Counted from the stretch's first letter, positions 1-9,815 are shown. The stretch is 64,000 bases of DNA from Clostridia bacterium (GCA_017618055.1 JAFZVB010000014.1:135663-199662), one strand, 5' to 3'. Notes: generated by a model from the sequence alone, not told the origin. Program-made: numbers and translations.

Positions 1-264
1 GAGTTAGATTTAGATGCAATGGAAGTCTATGAAGAAGGAACTCTTGTATCCACTATTTCAGTAACTATTAACCAACAAGTTGGTTACGAAATTACTAGAT
101 CAAGAGAAAAAGCAGGATTAACTCAAGTTCAATTATCTAAACTTTCTGGTATTGATCAAGCAGATATTTCTAAAATTGAAAGAGGTATAGGAAATCCATC
201 TTTAGAAAAACTTAAAAAAATTGCTAATGCTTTAAATGCAAAGTGTGAGTTTCATCTAAACTAA
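1..264 (+). CDS. HTH (XRE) DNA-binding protein, 5'-truncated by the window edge
   Basis: The reading frame is open from base 1, so the gene probably starts upstream; the ATG at 19 is only the first internal methionine. The C-terminal half is a clear helix-turn-helix of the Cro/C1 (XRE) type: SREKAGLTQVQLSKLSGI, then QADISKIERGIGNPSLEKL. The short length and an HTH at the C-terminal end fit a HigA-type antitoxin, with a toxin gene expected just upstream outside the window; this is inference. It converges on obgE with only 5 bases between the two stop codons and no visible terminator. Confidence 0.75.
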   Translation, partial: ELDLDAMEVYEEGTLVSTISVTINQQVGYEITRSREKAGLTQVQLSKLSGIDQADISKIERGIGNPSLEKLKKIANALNAKCEFHLN

Positions 265-269
265 TATAA

Positions 270-1541
270 TTATTCAACCCACTCAAATTCAACATCGCCT
301 ATTTCAACGATATCTCCTTCTTTCATTCCCATATTCTTAAGTTCAGTAATAACTCCTCTGTCCTTAAGCACTTTTTGCATAAATGCAAAACTTTCCGTAG
401 AATCTAATACAACGTTTTGGATTAAGAAGTCTACCAATCCTCCTGTTACTAGGTAAGTTCCATCTGGTAAGAGGTCTATTCTGTAACTCTGATCTTGCTT
501 TACTTCAAGTTCAAAGTCTTTGTCTACCTCAACTCTGGATGGTGGTGGTAATTGCTCTACTTGTTTCTTTATTTCTTCAAGCAACTCCTCTAATCCTTCA
601 TGTGTATAAGATGAAATTACAAATACTTTTTTCTTAATTGCTTTTTCAAACTTTTTAATAATATCTTTATCTTCAAGTAAATCAGCTTTAGAACATACCA
701 CTATTTGTGGTGTGGAAGCTAATTTTTCTGAATGTTTCTTTAATTCGTTATTAATGTTCTTGTAATCTTCTATAGGATCTCTGCCTTCACTGCCAGAAAT
801 GTCTACAAGATGTACAATGATTCTTACTCTTTCTATGTGTCTTAAGAAATAGTGTCCAAGACCTGCACCTTCACTTGCACCTTCAATAAGTCCAGGAATG
901 TCTGCTATAACAAAAGAACCTGTCATGAGCTGTACAACACCTAAATTTGGATTAATTGTTGTGAAATGATAATTAGCAATTTTAGGTCTTGCAGATGTTA
1001 ACACACTTAAAAGTGTGGATTTCCCAACATTTGGATATCCAACTAAGCCTACGTCTGCTATTGTACAAAGTTCAAGTGTTAATTGGTGTTGCTCTGTTTT
1101 TTCTCCTAATTGGGAGAAAGTTGGTGCTTGACGTTTGGAATGAGCAAATCTTGCATTGCCTTTTCCACCTCTACCGCCACGTAGTGCAACAAATGTTTCG
1201 CCTTCTTCATAAAGGTCTGCAACAACACTATTTGTTTGTGTATCTCTAATTACTGTACCAACTGGAACTTTAATAACTAAATTTTGTCCACTTCTTCCTG
1301 TACAGTTGTTTGGTTGGCCTTTTGCACCATCTTCTGCAATATATTTTCTTTGATATCTAAATGGAACTAATGTATTAAGAGATGAACTTGCTTCAAAGAC
1401 AATGTCTCCACCTGCACCACCATCTCCACCATCTGGACCACCATTTGGAACGTACTTTTCATGTTTAAATGAAACTGCACCATCTCCACCACGTCCAGCT
1501 TTTACAATTATTTTAACATAATCTAAAAAATCATTAGCCAT
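270..1541 (-). CDS. obgE: Obg family GTPase, ribosome assembly/stress
   Basis: Obg is an essential GTPase acting in large ribosomal subunit maturation and the stringent response. The 423-residue protein shows the glycine-rich Obg fold (about residues 1-157, GGPDGGDGGAGGD), the G domain with the P-loop GYPNVGKSTL, the DIPGLIEGA switch motif and the SKAD base-recognition motif, and a C-terminal OCT domain ending in EFEWVE. Length is normal for Gram-positive Obg. The start is supported by AAGGAG six bases upstream. It is the last gene of the leftward run after nfnB, 12 bases away. Confidence 0.97.
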   Translation of the reverse strand: MANDFLDYVKIIVKAGRGGDGAVSFKHEKYVPNGGPDGGDGGAGGDIVFEASSSLNTLVPFRYQRKYIAEDGAKGQPNNCTGRSGQNLVIKVPVGTVIRDTQTNSVVADLYEEGETFVALRGGRGGKGNARFAHSKRQAPTFSQLGEKTEQHQLTLELCTIADVGLVGYPNVGKSTLLSVLTSARPKIANYHFTTINPNLGVVQLMTGSFVIADIPGLIEGASEGAGLGHYFLRHIERVRIIVHLVDISGSEGRDPIEDYKNINNELKKHSEKLASTPQIVVCSKADLLEDKDIIKKFEKAIKKKVFVISSYTHEGLEELLEEIKKQVEQLPPPSRVEVDKDFELEVKQDQSYRIDLLPDGTYLVTGGLVDFLIQNVVLDSTESFAFMQKVLKDRGVITELKNMGMKEGDIVEIGDVEFEWVE

Positions 1542-1553
1542 TTGTTTCTCCTT

Positions 1554-2924
1554 TTACTTTGTAAAAGAGTCTAGCATTGCTTTAGCTGCTCTCTTACCAG
1601 CACCCATTGCAAGAATTACTGTTGCTGCACCAGTTTGTGCATCTCCACCAGCATATAAATTCTTTATATTAGTTTCTCCAGTCTCTGCATCTGCCTCAAT
1701 TGTTCCCTTTGGTGTGAACTTGAGATCTGGATAACTGTTCTTAATAATTGGATTTGGAGATGTTCCAAGTGCAACTATTACTTGGTCTGCTTGGATGTCA
1801 AACTCACTACCTTCTACTGGGATAGGACTTCTTCTTCCAGATGCATCTGGTTCACCTAATTCCATTCTAACACAAGTCATACCTGTAACGTTACCATTTT
1901 CTCCAAAAATACGAATTGGATTGGTTAGAATATCGAAAATTACACCTTCTTCCTCTGCATGATGGATTTCTTCTGCTCTTGCTGGCATCTCTTGACGGGA
2001 TCTTCTGTATACCAAATGAACCTCTCCACCAAGTCTTACAGCTGTTCTTGCAGCATCCATAGCAACATTACCAGCACCTACTACAACAACCTTCTTACCA
2101 CGCTTTACAGGGGTTATAGAAGATTTGTCATAGGCTTTCATAAGGTTAACTCTAGTTAAATATTCGTTTGCAGAATAAACTCCAGCTAAATTCTCACCTT
2201 CACAACGAAGGAATTGTGGCAATCCTGCGCCTGTTCCAATAAATACTGCGTCATTCTCTTCTAGTAATTCATCTATATAGATGCTCTTTCCAACAACAAC
2301 ATTTAATTTAATGTCTACTCCAAGTGCTGTTACTCTATCTATAACCTTTTGTACTAAGTCTTTTGGAAGTCTGAATTCTGGAATTCCATATACTAAAACT
2401 CCACCTGCTTTATGAAGAGCTTCGTATACTGTAACCTTTACACCTTTCATTGCAAGGTTTGCTGCACATGTTAAAGATGCAGGACCACTACCTATCACAG
2501 CTACCTTTCTATCTTTGAATTCGTTAGATTTAATATTACTTGTAATATTATTTAGTGCATAATCTGCAACATATCTTTCCAAATTACCTATAGCAACTGG
2601 ACCCTCTAATTTACCTCTAATACAAAGAGATTCACATTGTCTTTCTTGTGGGCATACTCTTCCACAAATTGCTGCAAGGTTATTGTCTTGTTCTAATATG
2701 GTTGCTGCGCCAGCGAGATCTTTTTCTTTGATTTTGCTTATAAATCCTGGAATATTAACATTTACAGGACATCCTTGTACACATTGAGGATTCTTGCAGT
2801 TTAAACATCTTTGTGCTTCTGCATATGCGATATCATCTGTATATCCAAGTGCAACTTCTTTGAAGTTGTTTCTTCTAATCTCAGGCTCTTGAGATGGCAT
2901 TAAATGTCTATTTATCTTCTCCAT
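1554..2924 (-). CDS. nfnB: NfnB / glutamate synthase small-subunit-like flavoprotein (NADPH side)
   Basis: The 456-residue protein belongs to the GltD/NfnB family. Two four-cysteine sets for [4Fe-4S] clusters lie at the N-terminus (Cys40, 43, 48, 52 and Cys87, 91, 97, 101). They are followed by an FAD Rossmann motif (VIGSGPASLTCAANLA) and an NADPH-binding motif (VVGAGNVAMDAARTAVRLG). No large glutamate synthase subunit is nearby. Instead the gene overlaps by 17 bases the 3' end of an NfnA-like gene. In clostridia this pair is NADH-dependent ferredoxin:NADP+ oxidoreductase, which couples NADPH, NADH and ferredoxin by electron bifurcation. The start has AGGAGG just upstream. Confidence 0.92.
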   Translation of the reverse strand: MEKINRHLMPSQEPEIRRNNFKEVALGYTDDIAYAEAQRCLNCKNPQCVQGCPVNVNIPGFISKIKEKDLAGAATILEQDNNLAAICGRVCPQERQCESLCIRGKLEGPVAIGNLERYVADYALNNITSNIKSNEFKDRKVAVIGSGPASLTCAANLAMKGVKVTVYEALHKAGGVLVYGIPEFRLPKDLVQKVIDRVTALGVDIKLNVVVGKSIYIDELLEENDAVFIGTGAGLPQFLRCEGENLAGVYSANEYLTRVNLMKAYDKSSITPVKRGKKVVVVGAGNVAMDAARTAVRLGGEVHLVYRRSRQEMPARAEEIHHAEEEGVIFDILTNPIRIFGENGNVTGMTCVRMELGEPDASGRRSPIPVEGSEFDIQADQVIVALGTSPNPIIKNSYPDLKFTPKGTIEADAETGETNIKNLYAGGDAQTGAATVILAMGAGKRAAKAMLDSFTK

Positions 2925-3753
2925 ATTCCCTCCTAAGATTACAAAGATGCTCTTGTTCTTCCTCTTTGTATACTTTTCCTCTGGCTATTGCTTCATCCCA
3001 GTCTACTTGGTGTCCGTCAAACTCTGGACCATCTATACATGCATATTTGGTCTTTCCACCAACTGAAAGTCTGCAACATCCACACATTCCAGTTCCATCT
3101 ACCATTATAGAGTTCATTGAAACGATAGTTTCAATATTGTACTCTTTTGTGAGATTACATACTGCTCTCATCATTGGTAAAGGACCAACAGCAAATACTG
3201 CATCATATTTCTTTCCACCATCTACAAGTTCTTTTATAACATCTGTTACAAATCCCTTCTTTCCATTGGAACCATCATCTGTAATGAGATATAAATTGTC
3301 TGAAGATTGCTTAAATTCATCTACATACATTAAAAGAGATATGTTTCTAGCACCAATTGCTACATCTACTTTCTTTCCTTCTGCTTTGAGTTGTTTTGCT
3401 TGAGGATAAATAACAGCAAGACCAATTCCACCACCAACTAAAAGTACACTTTCATACTTAGAAAGGTCTGTTGGATTGCCAAGTGGTCCAACAACGTCAT
3501 GGAGAGCGTCTCCAACTTGCATCTTGGAAAGCTTAAGTGTGGAGTACCCTATAGTTTGAACGAGTATACACACTGTTCCATTCTCACGAGAATAGTCACA
3601 AATTGTAAAAGGAACCCTTTCTCCTTCTTCATCTACTCTCAAAATTATAAATTGACCAGCCAAACAATGCTTAGAAATATATGGAGCGTAAATGTTATAC
3701 TCCACAACATTTGAGGCTAGATCTCTTTTATTTACAATCTCGTAATTCTTCAT
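2908..3753 (-). CDS. nfnA: NfnA-type FAD/NAD-binding [2Fe-2S] subunit
   Basis: This is a ferredoxin-NADP reductase-fold protein of the dihydroorotate dehydrogenase electron-transfer/NfnA family. It has an FAD-binding RVPFTICDYS motif, an NAD-binding GGGIGLAVIYPQ motif, and a C-terminal cysteine cluster (GMCGCCR ... KYACIDGPEFDG) for a [2Fe-2S] centre. Together with the overlapping nfnB it should form the bifurcating transhydrogenase NfnAB. I place the start at the ATG ending at 3753, which has AAGGA at good spacing. A longer reading from 3777 begins at the end of nth with no room for a ribosome binding site. Predicted length is 281 residues. Confidence 0.9.
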   Translation of the reverse strand: MKNYEIVNKRDLASNVVEYNIYAPYISKHCLAGQFIILRVDEEGERVPFTICDYSRENGTVCILVQTIGYSTLKLSKMQVGDALHDVVGPLGNPTDLSKYESVLLVGGGIGLAVIYPQAKQLKAEGKKVDVAIGARNISLLMYVDEFKQSSDNLYLITDDGSNGKKGFVTDVIKELVDGGKKYDAVFAVGPLPMMRAVCNLTKEYNIETIVSMNSIMVDGTGMCGCCRLSVGGKTKYACIDGPEFDGHQVDWDEAIARGKVYKEEEQEHLCNLRREYGEDK

Positions 3754-3777
3754 GTTTTTAGTCCTTATTATGCCCAA

Positions 3778-4416
3778 CTATTTTAAATTTTGCTCTTTTT
3801 TGTAAAACTTACAGTACTTTTTAAGCCCACATTCGTCACATTTTGGCTTTCTAGCATCACATGTATATCTTCCGTGAAAGATTAACAAATGATGTAAATG
3901 AGACCATTTTTCTTCGTCAAAAGCCTTCATTAAAGCGAGTTCTGTTGCCTCTGGAGTTTCCTCTTTTACGAGTCCAATTCTATTTGAAACTCTGAAAACG
4001 TGAGTATCCACTGCTATTGCATTTTTTCCATAGGCTTCTGCCATTACGACATTGGCTGTCTTTCTTCCAACGCCTGCAAGTTTCATTAGGTCTTCTCTAT
4101 TATCTGGAATTTCTCCGTTAAAGAGTTCAATAACAGATTTTGACATTTTTTGAAGATTCTCTGCTTTATTATGATAAAAACCACATGGATAAATAATTCT
4201 TTCCAATTCTGCTCTATCTATATTTGCGAGATCTTCTGGAGTTTTTACAACCTTGAATAAATCTTGAGTTACAATGTTTACCCTTTTATCCGTGCACTGT
4301 GCAGACAAAATTACTGCAACAATGAGTTCAAAAGGATTTAGATGATTTAATTCACACCCAGCATCTGGATGCATTTCATCCAAAATTTTGTAAATCTCAA
4401 GATTTTTTGAGGTCAT
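3778..4416 (-). CDS. nth: Endonuclease III (DNA glycosylase/AP lyase)
   Basis: Endonuclease III removes oxidised pyrimidines in base-excision repair. The 212-residue protein has the helix-hairpin-helix LAGVGRKTANVV with catalytic Lys119, catalytic Asp137 in AVDTHVFRVSNR, and a C-terminal [4Fe-4S] loop with spacing C-x6-C-x2-C-x5-C (Cys186, 193, 196, 202). Its ATG overlaps the stop codon of glyA by one base (TAATG). No strong ribosome binding site is visible, so translation is probably coupled to glyA. Confidence 0.96.
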   Translation of the reverse strand: MTSKNLEIYKILDEMHPDAGCELNHLNPFELIVAVILSAQCTDKRVNIVTQDLFKVVKTPEDLANIDRAELERIIYPCGFYHNKAENLQKMSKSVIELFNGEIPDNREDLMKLAGVGRKTANVVMAEAYGKNAIAVDTHVFRVSNRIGLVKEETPEATELALMKAFDEEKWSHLHHLLIFHGRYTCDARKPKCDECGLKKYCKFYKKEQNLK

Positions 4417-5672
4417 TAGTCTATAATATCGTTCTTATAGATTGGGAATCTTTCTGTTAAAGCTATAACTTTTGCCTTTACAGCCTCTATAGCTTCGCCC
4501 TTGCTGTCTATGATGTCAGCAATAAGATTACCTATTTCTACCATTTCAGTCTCTTTCATGCCCCTTGTAGTAACTGCAGGAGTACCAATACGTACACCAG
4601 AAGTTATTGTTGGCTTTTGAGGATCATTTGGAATTGAATTCTTATTAAGAGTGATATGCGCTTCGTCTAACCATGTCTCTAATTCTTTACCAGTTACACC
4701 AGTTCCAACAAGGTTCAAGAGCATTAAGTGGTTGTCTGTACCACCAGAAACGAGCTTTAAGCCACGTCCTAATAATGTGTCTGCAAGAACTTTTGCATTC
4801 TTTACAACTTGCTTTTGATATTCCTTGAAGTCATCAGATAAATCTTCTTTAAATGCTACTGCTTTTGCTGCAATAATGTGCATTAAAGGACCACCTTGTG
4901 AACCTGGGAAAATAGATTTATCTATTTTTTTGGCTAATTCTTCATCATTTGTAAGAATTATACCGCCTCTTGGACCTCTTAAAGTCTTGTGAGTTGTAGA
5001 TGTTACAAAGTCTGCATATGGGAATGGAGATGGATGAATTCCAGCTGCAACTAATCCTGCGATGTGTGCGATATCTACCATGAAATATGCTCCAACAGAT
5101 TTTGCTATCTCGCCAATTCTCTTGAAATCTATGATTCTTGGATATGCACTTGCACCAGCAACTATCATCTTTGGCATAACTTCTTTTGCCTTTGCTTCTA
5201 ATCCATCATAATCAATATATCCTGTATCTGGATTTAAACCATATCCTACACAGTTAAAGATTTTACCAGAAAGATTTACCTTAGAACCGTGTGTTAAGTG
5301 TCCACCTGCATCTAGAGATAATCCTAAAATGGTGTCTCCTGGTTGTAAAACTGCATAATATACTGCAAAGTTTGCATTTGAACCAGAATGTGGTTGAACA
5401 TTAGCAAAATTACAATTGAACAATTTCTTTGCTCTGTCTCTTGCTAAATCTTCTGCAACGTCTACAAATTGGCAACCACCATAGTATCTGTGTCCTGGAT
5501 ATCCTTCTGCATACTTGTTTGTATAGAATGAACCAGCAGCTGCCATAACTGCAGGAGAAACTATATTCTCACTAGCTATAAGTTCAATGTTGTGTTGTTG
5601 ACGGTCTAGCTCTTTCTTCATGGATTCATATAATTCTGGATCCTGTTCTCTTATAACTTTTAAATCTACCAT
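4416..5672 (-). CDS. glyA: Serine hydroxymethyltransferase
   Basis: This PLP enzyme converts serine and tetrahydrofolate to glycine and methylene-tetrahydrofolate, the main source of one-carbon units. The 418-residue protein has the full family pattern: [25 protein letters not shown], and the PLP lysine (Lys229) in [20 protein letters not shown] sits eight bases before the ATG. A small terminator-like hairpin separates it from trxA upstream, so it may have partly independent expression; nth follows with a one-base overlap. Confidence 0.97.
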   Translation of the reverse strand: MVDLKVIREQDPELYESMKKELDRQQHNIELIASENIVSPAVMAAAGSFYTNKYAEGYPGHRYYGGCQFVDVAEDLARDRAKKLFNCNFANVQPHSGSNANFAVYYAVLQPGDTILGLSLDAGGHLTHGSKVNLSGKIFNCVGYGLNPDTGYIDYDGLEAKAKEVMPKMIVAGASAYPRIIDFKRIGEIAKSVGAYFMVDIAHIAGLVAAGIHPSPFPYADFVTSTTHKTLRGPRGGIILTNDEELAKKIDKSIFPGSQGGPLMHIIAAKAVAFKEDLSDDFKEYQKQVVKNAKVLADTLLGRGLKLVSGGTDNHLMLLNLVGTGVTGKELETWLDEAHITLNKNSIPNDPQKPTITSGVRIGTPAVTTRGMKETEMVEIGNLIADIIDSKGEAIEAVKAKVIALTERFPIYKNDIID

Positions 5673-5691
5673 TTTTATCCTCCTAAAAAGT

Positions 5692-5714
5692 AAAAATACA
5701 CCATAAAGGTGTAT
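5692..5714 (-). terminator. Hairpin after trxA
   Basis: Read on the minus strand just after the trxA stop, ATACACC pairs with GGTGTAT around a five-base loop and is followed by a T-rich run. It would attenuate read-through into glyA, whose ribosome binding site follows. Confidence 0.6.
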
Positions 5715-5717
5715 GTA

Positions 5718-6035
5718 TTAGTTTATTTTGCTTAATACCCAGTTCTTGAGAGTATTAAAATCTTTGTATCCAATTGATCTATCTAATACCTCTCCGTCTT
5801 TAATTAAGACTAGATTTGGTATTGTGTTTACACCAAACTTAATGGTGAGTTCTTCGTTTTCATCTACGTCACATTTTCCAACTACTACAGTTCCATCTAA
5901 TTCGTCTGCGAGTTGAGAAACGACTGGTCCAAGCATTTGGCATGGTCCACACCAAGTTGCCCAGAAATCTATTAAAACTACATCATTGTACTTCACGATA
6001 TCTTCATAATTGTTGTTTGTAATTTCAATTGCCAT
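5718..6035 (-). CDS. trxA: Thioredoxin
   Basis: A 105-residue classical thioredoxin reducing protein disulfides in the cytoplasm. The active site WCGPC (Cys29, Cys32) follows LIDFWAT, and the cis-proline region VNTIPNLVLIKDG is intact. No thioredoxin reductase gene lies within the window. AAGGAG precedes the ATG at normal spacing. It sits 13 bases after the RseC-like gene; the pairing of a thioredoxin with a cysteine-rich membrane protein may reflect a shared redox role (inference). Confidence 0.95.
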   Translation of the reverse strand: MAIEITNNNYEDIVKYNDVVLIDFWATWCGPCQMLGPVVSQLADELDGTVVVGKCDVDENEELTIKFGVNTIPNLVLIKDGEVLDRSIGYKDFNTLKNWVLSKIN

Positions 6036-6048
6036 AGTATTTCTCCTT

Positions 6049-6639
6049 TTATTCTTCGTCTACTGTATCATAGAACTCATTTTCATCTAAATCTTTATCT
6101 TCATCTAATCCATACTCAGATTTTTCTTCTTCTGGATAGTCATATTGAGATTTAGGTTCGTTTTTCTTTTTTATACCGATATTGGCAGCTTCAAGCAATC
6201 TTTGTTCTTCTTCCTTTGCCTTTTGGACTTCTAGTTCTGTCATAATCCTTGTCATCTGTGGTGCAAACTTGTCATTCTTTCTAACAACGAATTTGTCTAC
6301 AAGATATGTAATAACAAATCCAAGAACAACACCGCCAAGTGCAAGACCTAGTGCAAGCCACACATTGTATATAAAACCAAGTCCTAATCCAATACCTGCA
6401 AGTACTAATGGAATGGCGTATACAAGAGCAGCTGCAGTGATAACTATCTTGTCTGACATATGGACTTCAACAAAGTCTCCAACATCAGCATGTAAGGTGT
6501 TTTCAAGCGTTACAGAAACCTTGCCAGTTGGAGTAACAGCACACATATGACAGGAGTCACAAGCAGCATGTCTATCAAACTCAACAACGGCTCTTTTGCC
6601 TTTGCTTTTTAACTTAGCTACAACACCTCTTTCTACCAT
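6049..6639 (-). CDS. RseC/MucC-like membrane protein
   Basis: The 196-residue protein matches the RseC family (SoxR-reducing system/positive regulator of sigma-E). It has a short N-terminal domain with a cysteine motif CDSCHMC (Cys27, 30, 33), two membrane segments at about 68-90 and 93-114, and an acidic, tyrosine-containing C-terminal tail of about 60 residues. In clostridia such proteins often occur near electron-transport genes; the function here is not certain. There is no clear ribosome binding site: the start follows the hisS stop by four bases, suggesting coupling. Confidence 0.8.
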   Translation of the reverse strand: MVERGVVAKLKSKGKRAVVEFDRHAACDSCHMCAVTPTGKVSVTLENTLHADVGDFVEVHMSDKIVITAAALVYAIPLVLAGIGLGLGFIYNVWLALGLALGGVVLGFVITYLVDKFVVRKNDKFAPQMTRIMTELEVQKAKEEEQRLLEAANIGIKKKNEPKSQYDYPEEEKSEYGLDEDKDLDENEFYDTVDEE

Positions 6640-6643
6640 TTTT

Positions 6644-7894
6644 TTATTTGCTTAAATATGCACAAATATCATCTAATTTGATTTGTTCAGATGTAGAATT
6701 TGCCATATCTTTAATTTCAACTACGCCACTTTCAAGTTCAGAATCTCCTATAACAACTACATATTCAACTCCGATTTTATTAGCGTATTTCATTTGTGCT
6801 TTAACAGATCTATTCATCAAATCTGTCTCTGCTTTGATTCCACATGATCTAAGTCTATCAACTATTTGAGTTGCTTTTGCTTTAGCATTTTCTCCCATAG
6901 GAGCAATATAAATCTTGGATATTTCTTTTTCTGCCTTTAATGAATTTGTATTTTCTAATACTAGTATTAGTCTTTCAAGTCCACATCCAAATCCAACAGC
7001 TGGTGTATCTTTTCCACCAAGCTCTGAAACTAAGCCGTTATATCTTCCACCACCACAAACTGTTCCTTGTGCACCTATGTCTGTGCTAACAAATTCAAAT
7101 ACAGTTCTAGTATAATAATCTAACCCACGAACTATTTGTGGATTTACTTCATATTCAATTCCTCTAGCATCTAAATTAGCCTTAACACCTTCAAAGTGTG
7201 CTTTACAATCCTCGCAAAGATAATCTGTAACCTTTGGAGCATTAGCTGTAATAGCCTTACATCCTTCCTCTTTGCAGTCTAAAATTCTTAATGGATTCTT
7301 ATTAAATCTTTCTTTACATTGGTTACACATTTTGTCTAAATTTGAACCAATATATTCCATTAAAGCTTTGTTATAATTCTTTCTGCATTCTGGGCAACCA
7401 ATACTGTTTATGTATAGTCTAATTGCTGTAAGACCAACCTTCTTTAAAAGAGTATTTGCAAGAGAAATAATCTCACCATCTGCCTCAGGTCCTTCTGCAC
7501 CAAACATCTCAACTCCGAATTGGTGATGTTCTCTTAATCTTCCGTTTTGAGGTCTTTCATATCTAAATATTGGAGAGATATAATATGCCTTCATAGGAAG
7601 AACTACTTGATCCAAAGCATTTTCTATATAACTTCTTACAACTCCAGCTGTTCCTTCTGGTTTAAGTGTAATGCTTCTATTACCCTTGTCTTCAAAGGTA
7701 TACATTTCCTTGGTAACTATATCAGTTGTCTCTCCAACACCTCTTAAAAAGAGTTCTGTGTGCTCAAAGATAGGAGTTCTAATTTCCTTGAACCCGTATA
7801 ATGATGCAACTTCTCTTGCTGTGTTCTCTACATAGTGCCATTTGTATGCTTCTTCTGGAAGCATGTCTTTAGTGCCTTTTGGAATGTTAATCAT
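6644..7894 (-). CDS. hisS: Histidyl-tRNA synthetase
   Basis: A class II aminoacyl-tRNA synthetase of 416 residues that charges tRNA-His. Visible family motifs are GTKDMLPEEAYKW at the start, motif 2 (FRYERPQNGRLREHHQFGVE), the histidine-specific motif GLDYYTRTVFEF, and motif 3 (AVGFGCGLERL), followed by a C-terminal anticodon-binding domain. A cysteine-rich insert (CPECRKNY, CNQCKERF, CKEEGCK, CEDCKAHF) lies in the insertion domain and may bind metal, as in some clostridial HisRS. The start lies one base after the hslU stop, with AAGGAAG within hslU. Confidence 0.96.
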   Translation of the reverse strand: MINIPKGTKDMLPEEAYKWHYVENTAREVASLYGFKEIRTPIFEHTELFLRGVGETTDIVTKEMYTFEDKGNRSITLKPEGTAGVVRSYIENALDQVVLPMKAYYISPIFRYERPQNGRLREHHQFGVEMFGAEGPEADGEIISLANTLLKKVGLTAIRLYINSIGCPECRKNYNKALMEYIGSNLDKMCNQCKERFNKNPLRILDCKEEGCKAITANAPKVTDYLCEDCKAHFEGVKANLDARGIEYEVNPQIVRGLDYYTRTVFEFVSTDIGAQGTVCGGGRYNGLVSELGGKDTPAVGFGCGLERLILVLENTNSLKAEKEISKIYIAPMGENAKAKATQIVDRLRSCGIKAETDLMNRSVKAQMKYANKIGVEYVVVIGDSELESGVVEIKDMANSTSEQIKLDDICAYLSK

Positions 7895-7895
7895 G

Positions 7896-9224
7896 TTAAA
7901 TTATATACTTCCTTAGATTTGTATTTTGCAATGTGGATGCAAGGTGTGCATCTACATATTCTTTTGTTATTTCTACGTTTTTTGTTGTGCCGTCATCGGA
8001 TTCAAATAGAATATCCTTTAAGAGATTTTCCATAACTGCATGTAATCTTCTTGCTCCGATGTTCTCTGTTTCTGCATTTGCAAGGTAACTTGCTTTAGCA
8101 ATTTCTCTTATAGCCTCATCTGTGAATGAAAGTGTTACTCCGTCTACCTTTAAAAGTTCTTGGTATTGCTTAATAACAGCATTATCTGGTTCTTTTAAGA
8201 TACGTACAAAATCATCCTCTGTAAGAGGTTGTAAATCTACGTGAATTGGGAAACGTCCTTGTAATTCAGGAACTAAGTCTTCCATCTTAGAGATATGGAA
8301 AGCACCAGCTGCTATAAAGAGAATGAAGTCTGTTCTAATTGCACCATACTTTGTTTGTACTGTACTACCTTCAACAATTGGAAGTAAGTCTCTTTGTACA
8401 CCTTCTCTTGAAACGTCTGGACCGTGGTCTCTGCCACTCTTTCCTGCTACCTTGTCTATTTCATCTAAAAAGATAACACCATCTTCTTCTGCTCTCTTAA
8501 GAGCATCTGATGTAATGGAATCTTCATCTACAAGTTTTCCTGCTTCTTGGTCTTTGAGCATATCTAAAGCTTGCTTTACAGATAATTTTCTTCTCTTTGT
8601 TTGCTTTGGCATCATGTTTCCAAAGATTGAACCAAGGTCTATTGTGTTTCCTGGTTGGTTTCCTGGACCACCAACAGAAATGGATTTTGGTTGTTGAGGA
8701 ACATCTACCTCAATTTGAATTCCATCTAAGTGTCCGTTTCTAATATCTGAAAGCAATTCTTCTCTTAACTCTGCATCTGATTTATTACCAGTATCTCCCT
8801 TCTTTCTAATTGGAAGTAAGATTTCTAATAATTTCTTTTCTGCAATATCTGTTGCCTTTGGCATAACCTCTTTGTACTTTTCATCTCTTACAAGACGAAT
8901 TGCATCATCTACGAGGTCTCTTATCATAGACTCTACGTCTCTTCCAACATAACCAACTTCTGTAAACTTTGTTGCTTCAACTTTTACAAATGGTGCATGA
9001 ACTATCTTTGCAAGTCTTCTTGCAATTTCAGTCTTACCAACACCTGTTGGTCCTTTCATGATAATGTTCTTAGGAGTAATTTCTTCTCTAAGTTCTGGAG
9101 AAAGTTTACTTCTTCTATATCTGTTTCTTAAAGCTATAGCAACTGCTACTTTTGCATCATGTTGGCCAATAATATATCTATCTAGCTCTGTAACAATCTG
9201 TTTAGGTGTCATAATATCTTCCAT
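7896..9224 (-). CDS. hslU: HslU ATPase of the HslUV protease
   Basis: This AAA+ unfoldase (442 residues) feeds substrates to the HslV peptidase. Visible are TPKQIVTELDRYIIGQ at the start, Walker A GPTGVGKTE, the pore motif GYVGRDVES, Walker B VIFLDEIDK, sensor LQGRFPIHVDL, and the C-terminal tail ending NTNLRKYII that docks into HslV. The intermediate domain holds a Lys/Arg-rich stretch. AGGAGG lies upstream of the ATG. It is 12 bases downstream of hslV, the usual hslVU order. Confidence 0.96.
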   Translation of the reverse strand: MEDIMTPKQIVTELDRYIIGQHDAKVAVAIALRNRYRRSKLSPELREEITPKNIIMKGPTGVGKTEIARRLAKIVHAPFVKVEATKFTEVGYVGRDVESMIRDLVDDAIRLVRDEKYKEVMPKATDIAEKKLLEILLPIRKKGDTGNKSDAELREELLSDIRNGHLDGIQIEVDVPQQPKSISVGGPGNQPGNTIDLGSIFGNMMPKQTKRRKLSVKQALDMLKDQEAGKLVDEDSITSDALKRAEEDGVIFLDEIDKVAGKSGRDHGPDVSREGVQRDLLPIVEGSTVQTKYGAIRTDFILFIAAGAFHISKMEDLVPELQGRFPIHVDLQPLTEDDFVRILKEPDNAVIKQYQELLKVDGVTLSFTDEAIREIAKASYLANAETENIGARRLHAVMENLLKDILFESDDGTTKNVEITKEYVDAHLASTLQNTNLRKYII

Positions 9225-9236
9225 AGTTCTTCCTCC

Positions 9237-9770
9237 TTAGACTGTTTCAACAGTAATGTGGTCGTTTGTGTAAACACAAAGTTCACTTGCTATCTTTAAA
9301 GATCTAGTTGCTATCTCTTTTGCATCCAAGTCTGTTGCAGAAAGTAATGCCCTTGCAGCTGCTAAAGCATAGTTTCCACCAGAACCAATTGCACATACGC
9401 CACCTTCTGGTTCAATAACTTCACCTGTACCAGAAAGAACATACATACTATCCTTGTCTGCAGCGATTAATAATGCTTCAAGTTTTCTAAAAGCAGTTCC
9501 ATCTCTCCACATCTCAGCAAGTTGAACAGCTGCTCTCATTAAATTGCCTGAATATTTTTGAAGCATTTCTTCAAATTTTTCACTTAAAGCAAAAGCATCT
9601 GAAACTGAACCAGCAAATCCTACAACGACTGTATCATTGTAGATTCTCTTTACCTTGATTGCGTTTCCTTTCATAATAACGCTTTCACCCATTGTGACTT
9701 GACCATCTCCAGCTATTGCTGTGAGGCCATTGCGCTTTACTGCGCAGATTGTTGTTCCACGAAATTCCAT
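9237..9770 (-). CDS. hslV: HslV peptidase of the HslUV protease
   Basis: The proteasome-like peptidase subunit (177 residues). The catalytic threonine pair is at residues 6-7 (MEFRGTTICAV), followed by GDGQVTMG and VGFAGSVSDAF. A four-residue stretch between Met1 and the TT pair must be removed if the N-terminal threonine mechanism applies; similar short extensions occur in other Gram-positive HslV/ClpQ proteins. AGAGGT precedes the ATG. It follows topA after a 147-base gap that can fold (see the separate entry). Confidence 0.95.
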   Translation of the reverse strand: MEFRGTTICAVKRNGLTAIAGDGQVTMGESVIMKGNAIKVKRIYNDTVVVGFAGSVSDAFALSEKFEEMLQKYSGNLMRAAVQLAEMWRDGTAFRKLEALLIAADKDSMYVLSGTGEVIEPEGGVCAIGSGGNYALAAARALLSATDLDAKEIATRSLKIASELCVYTNDHITVETV

Positions 9771-9815
9771 ATTCTACCTCTGTAATTTCATTATATACTA
9801 TGCGTATATATCTTT

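Noticed and set aside
1554-3753. Glutamate synthase small subunit with a dihydroorotate dehydrogenase electron-transfer subunit
   Set aside because: No glutamate synthase large subunit or pyrimidine gene is adjacent, and the overlapping pair matches NfnAB better.
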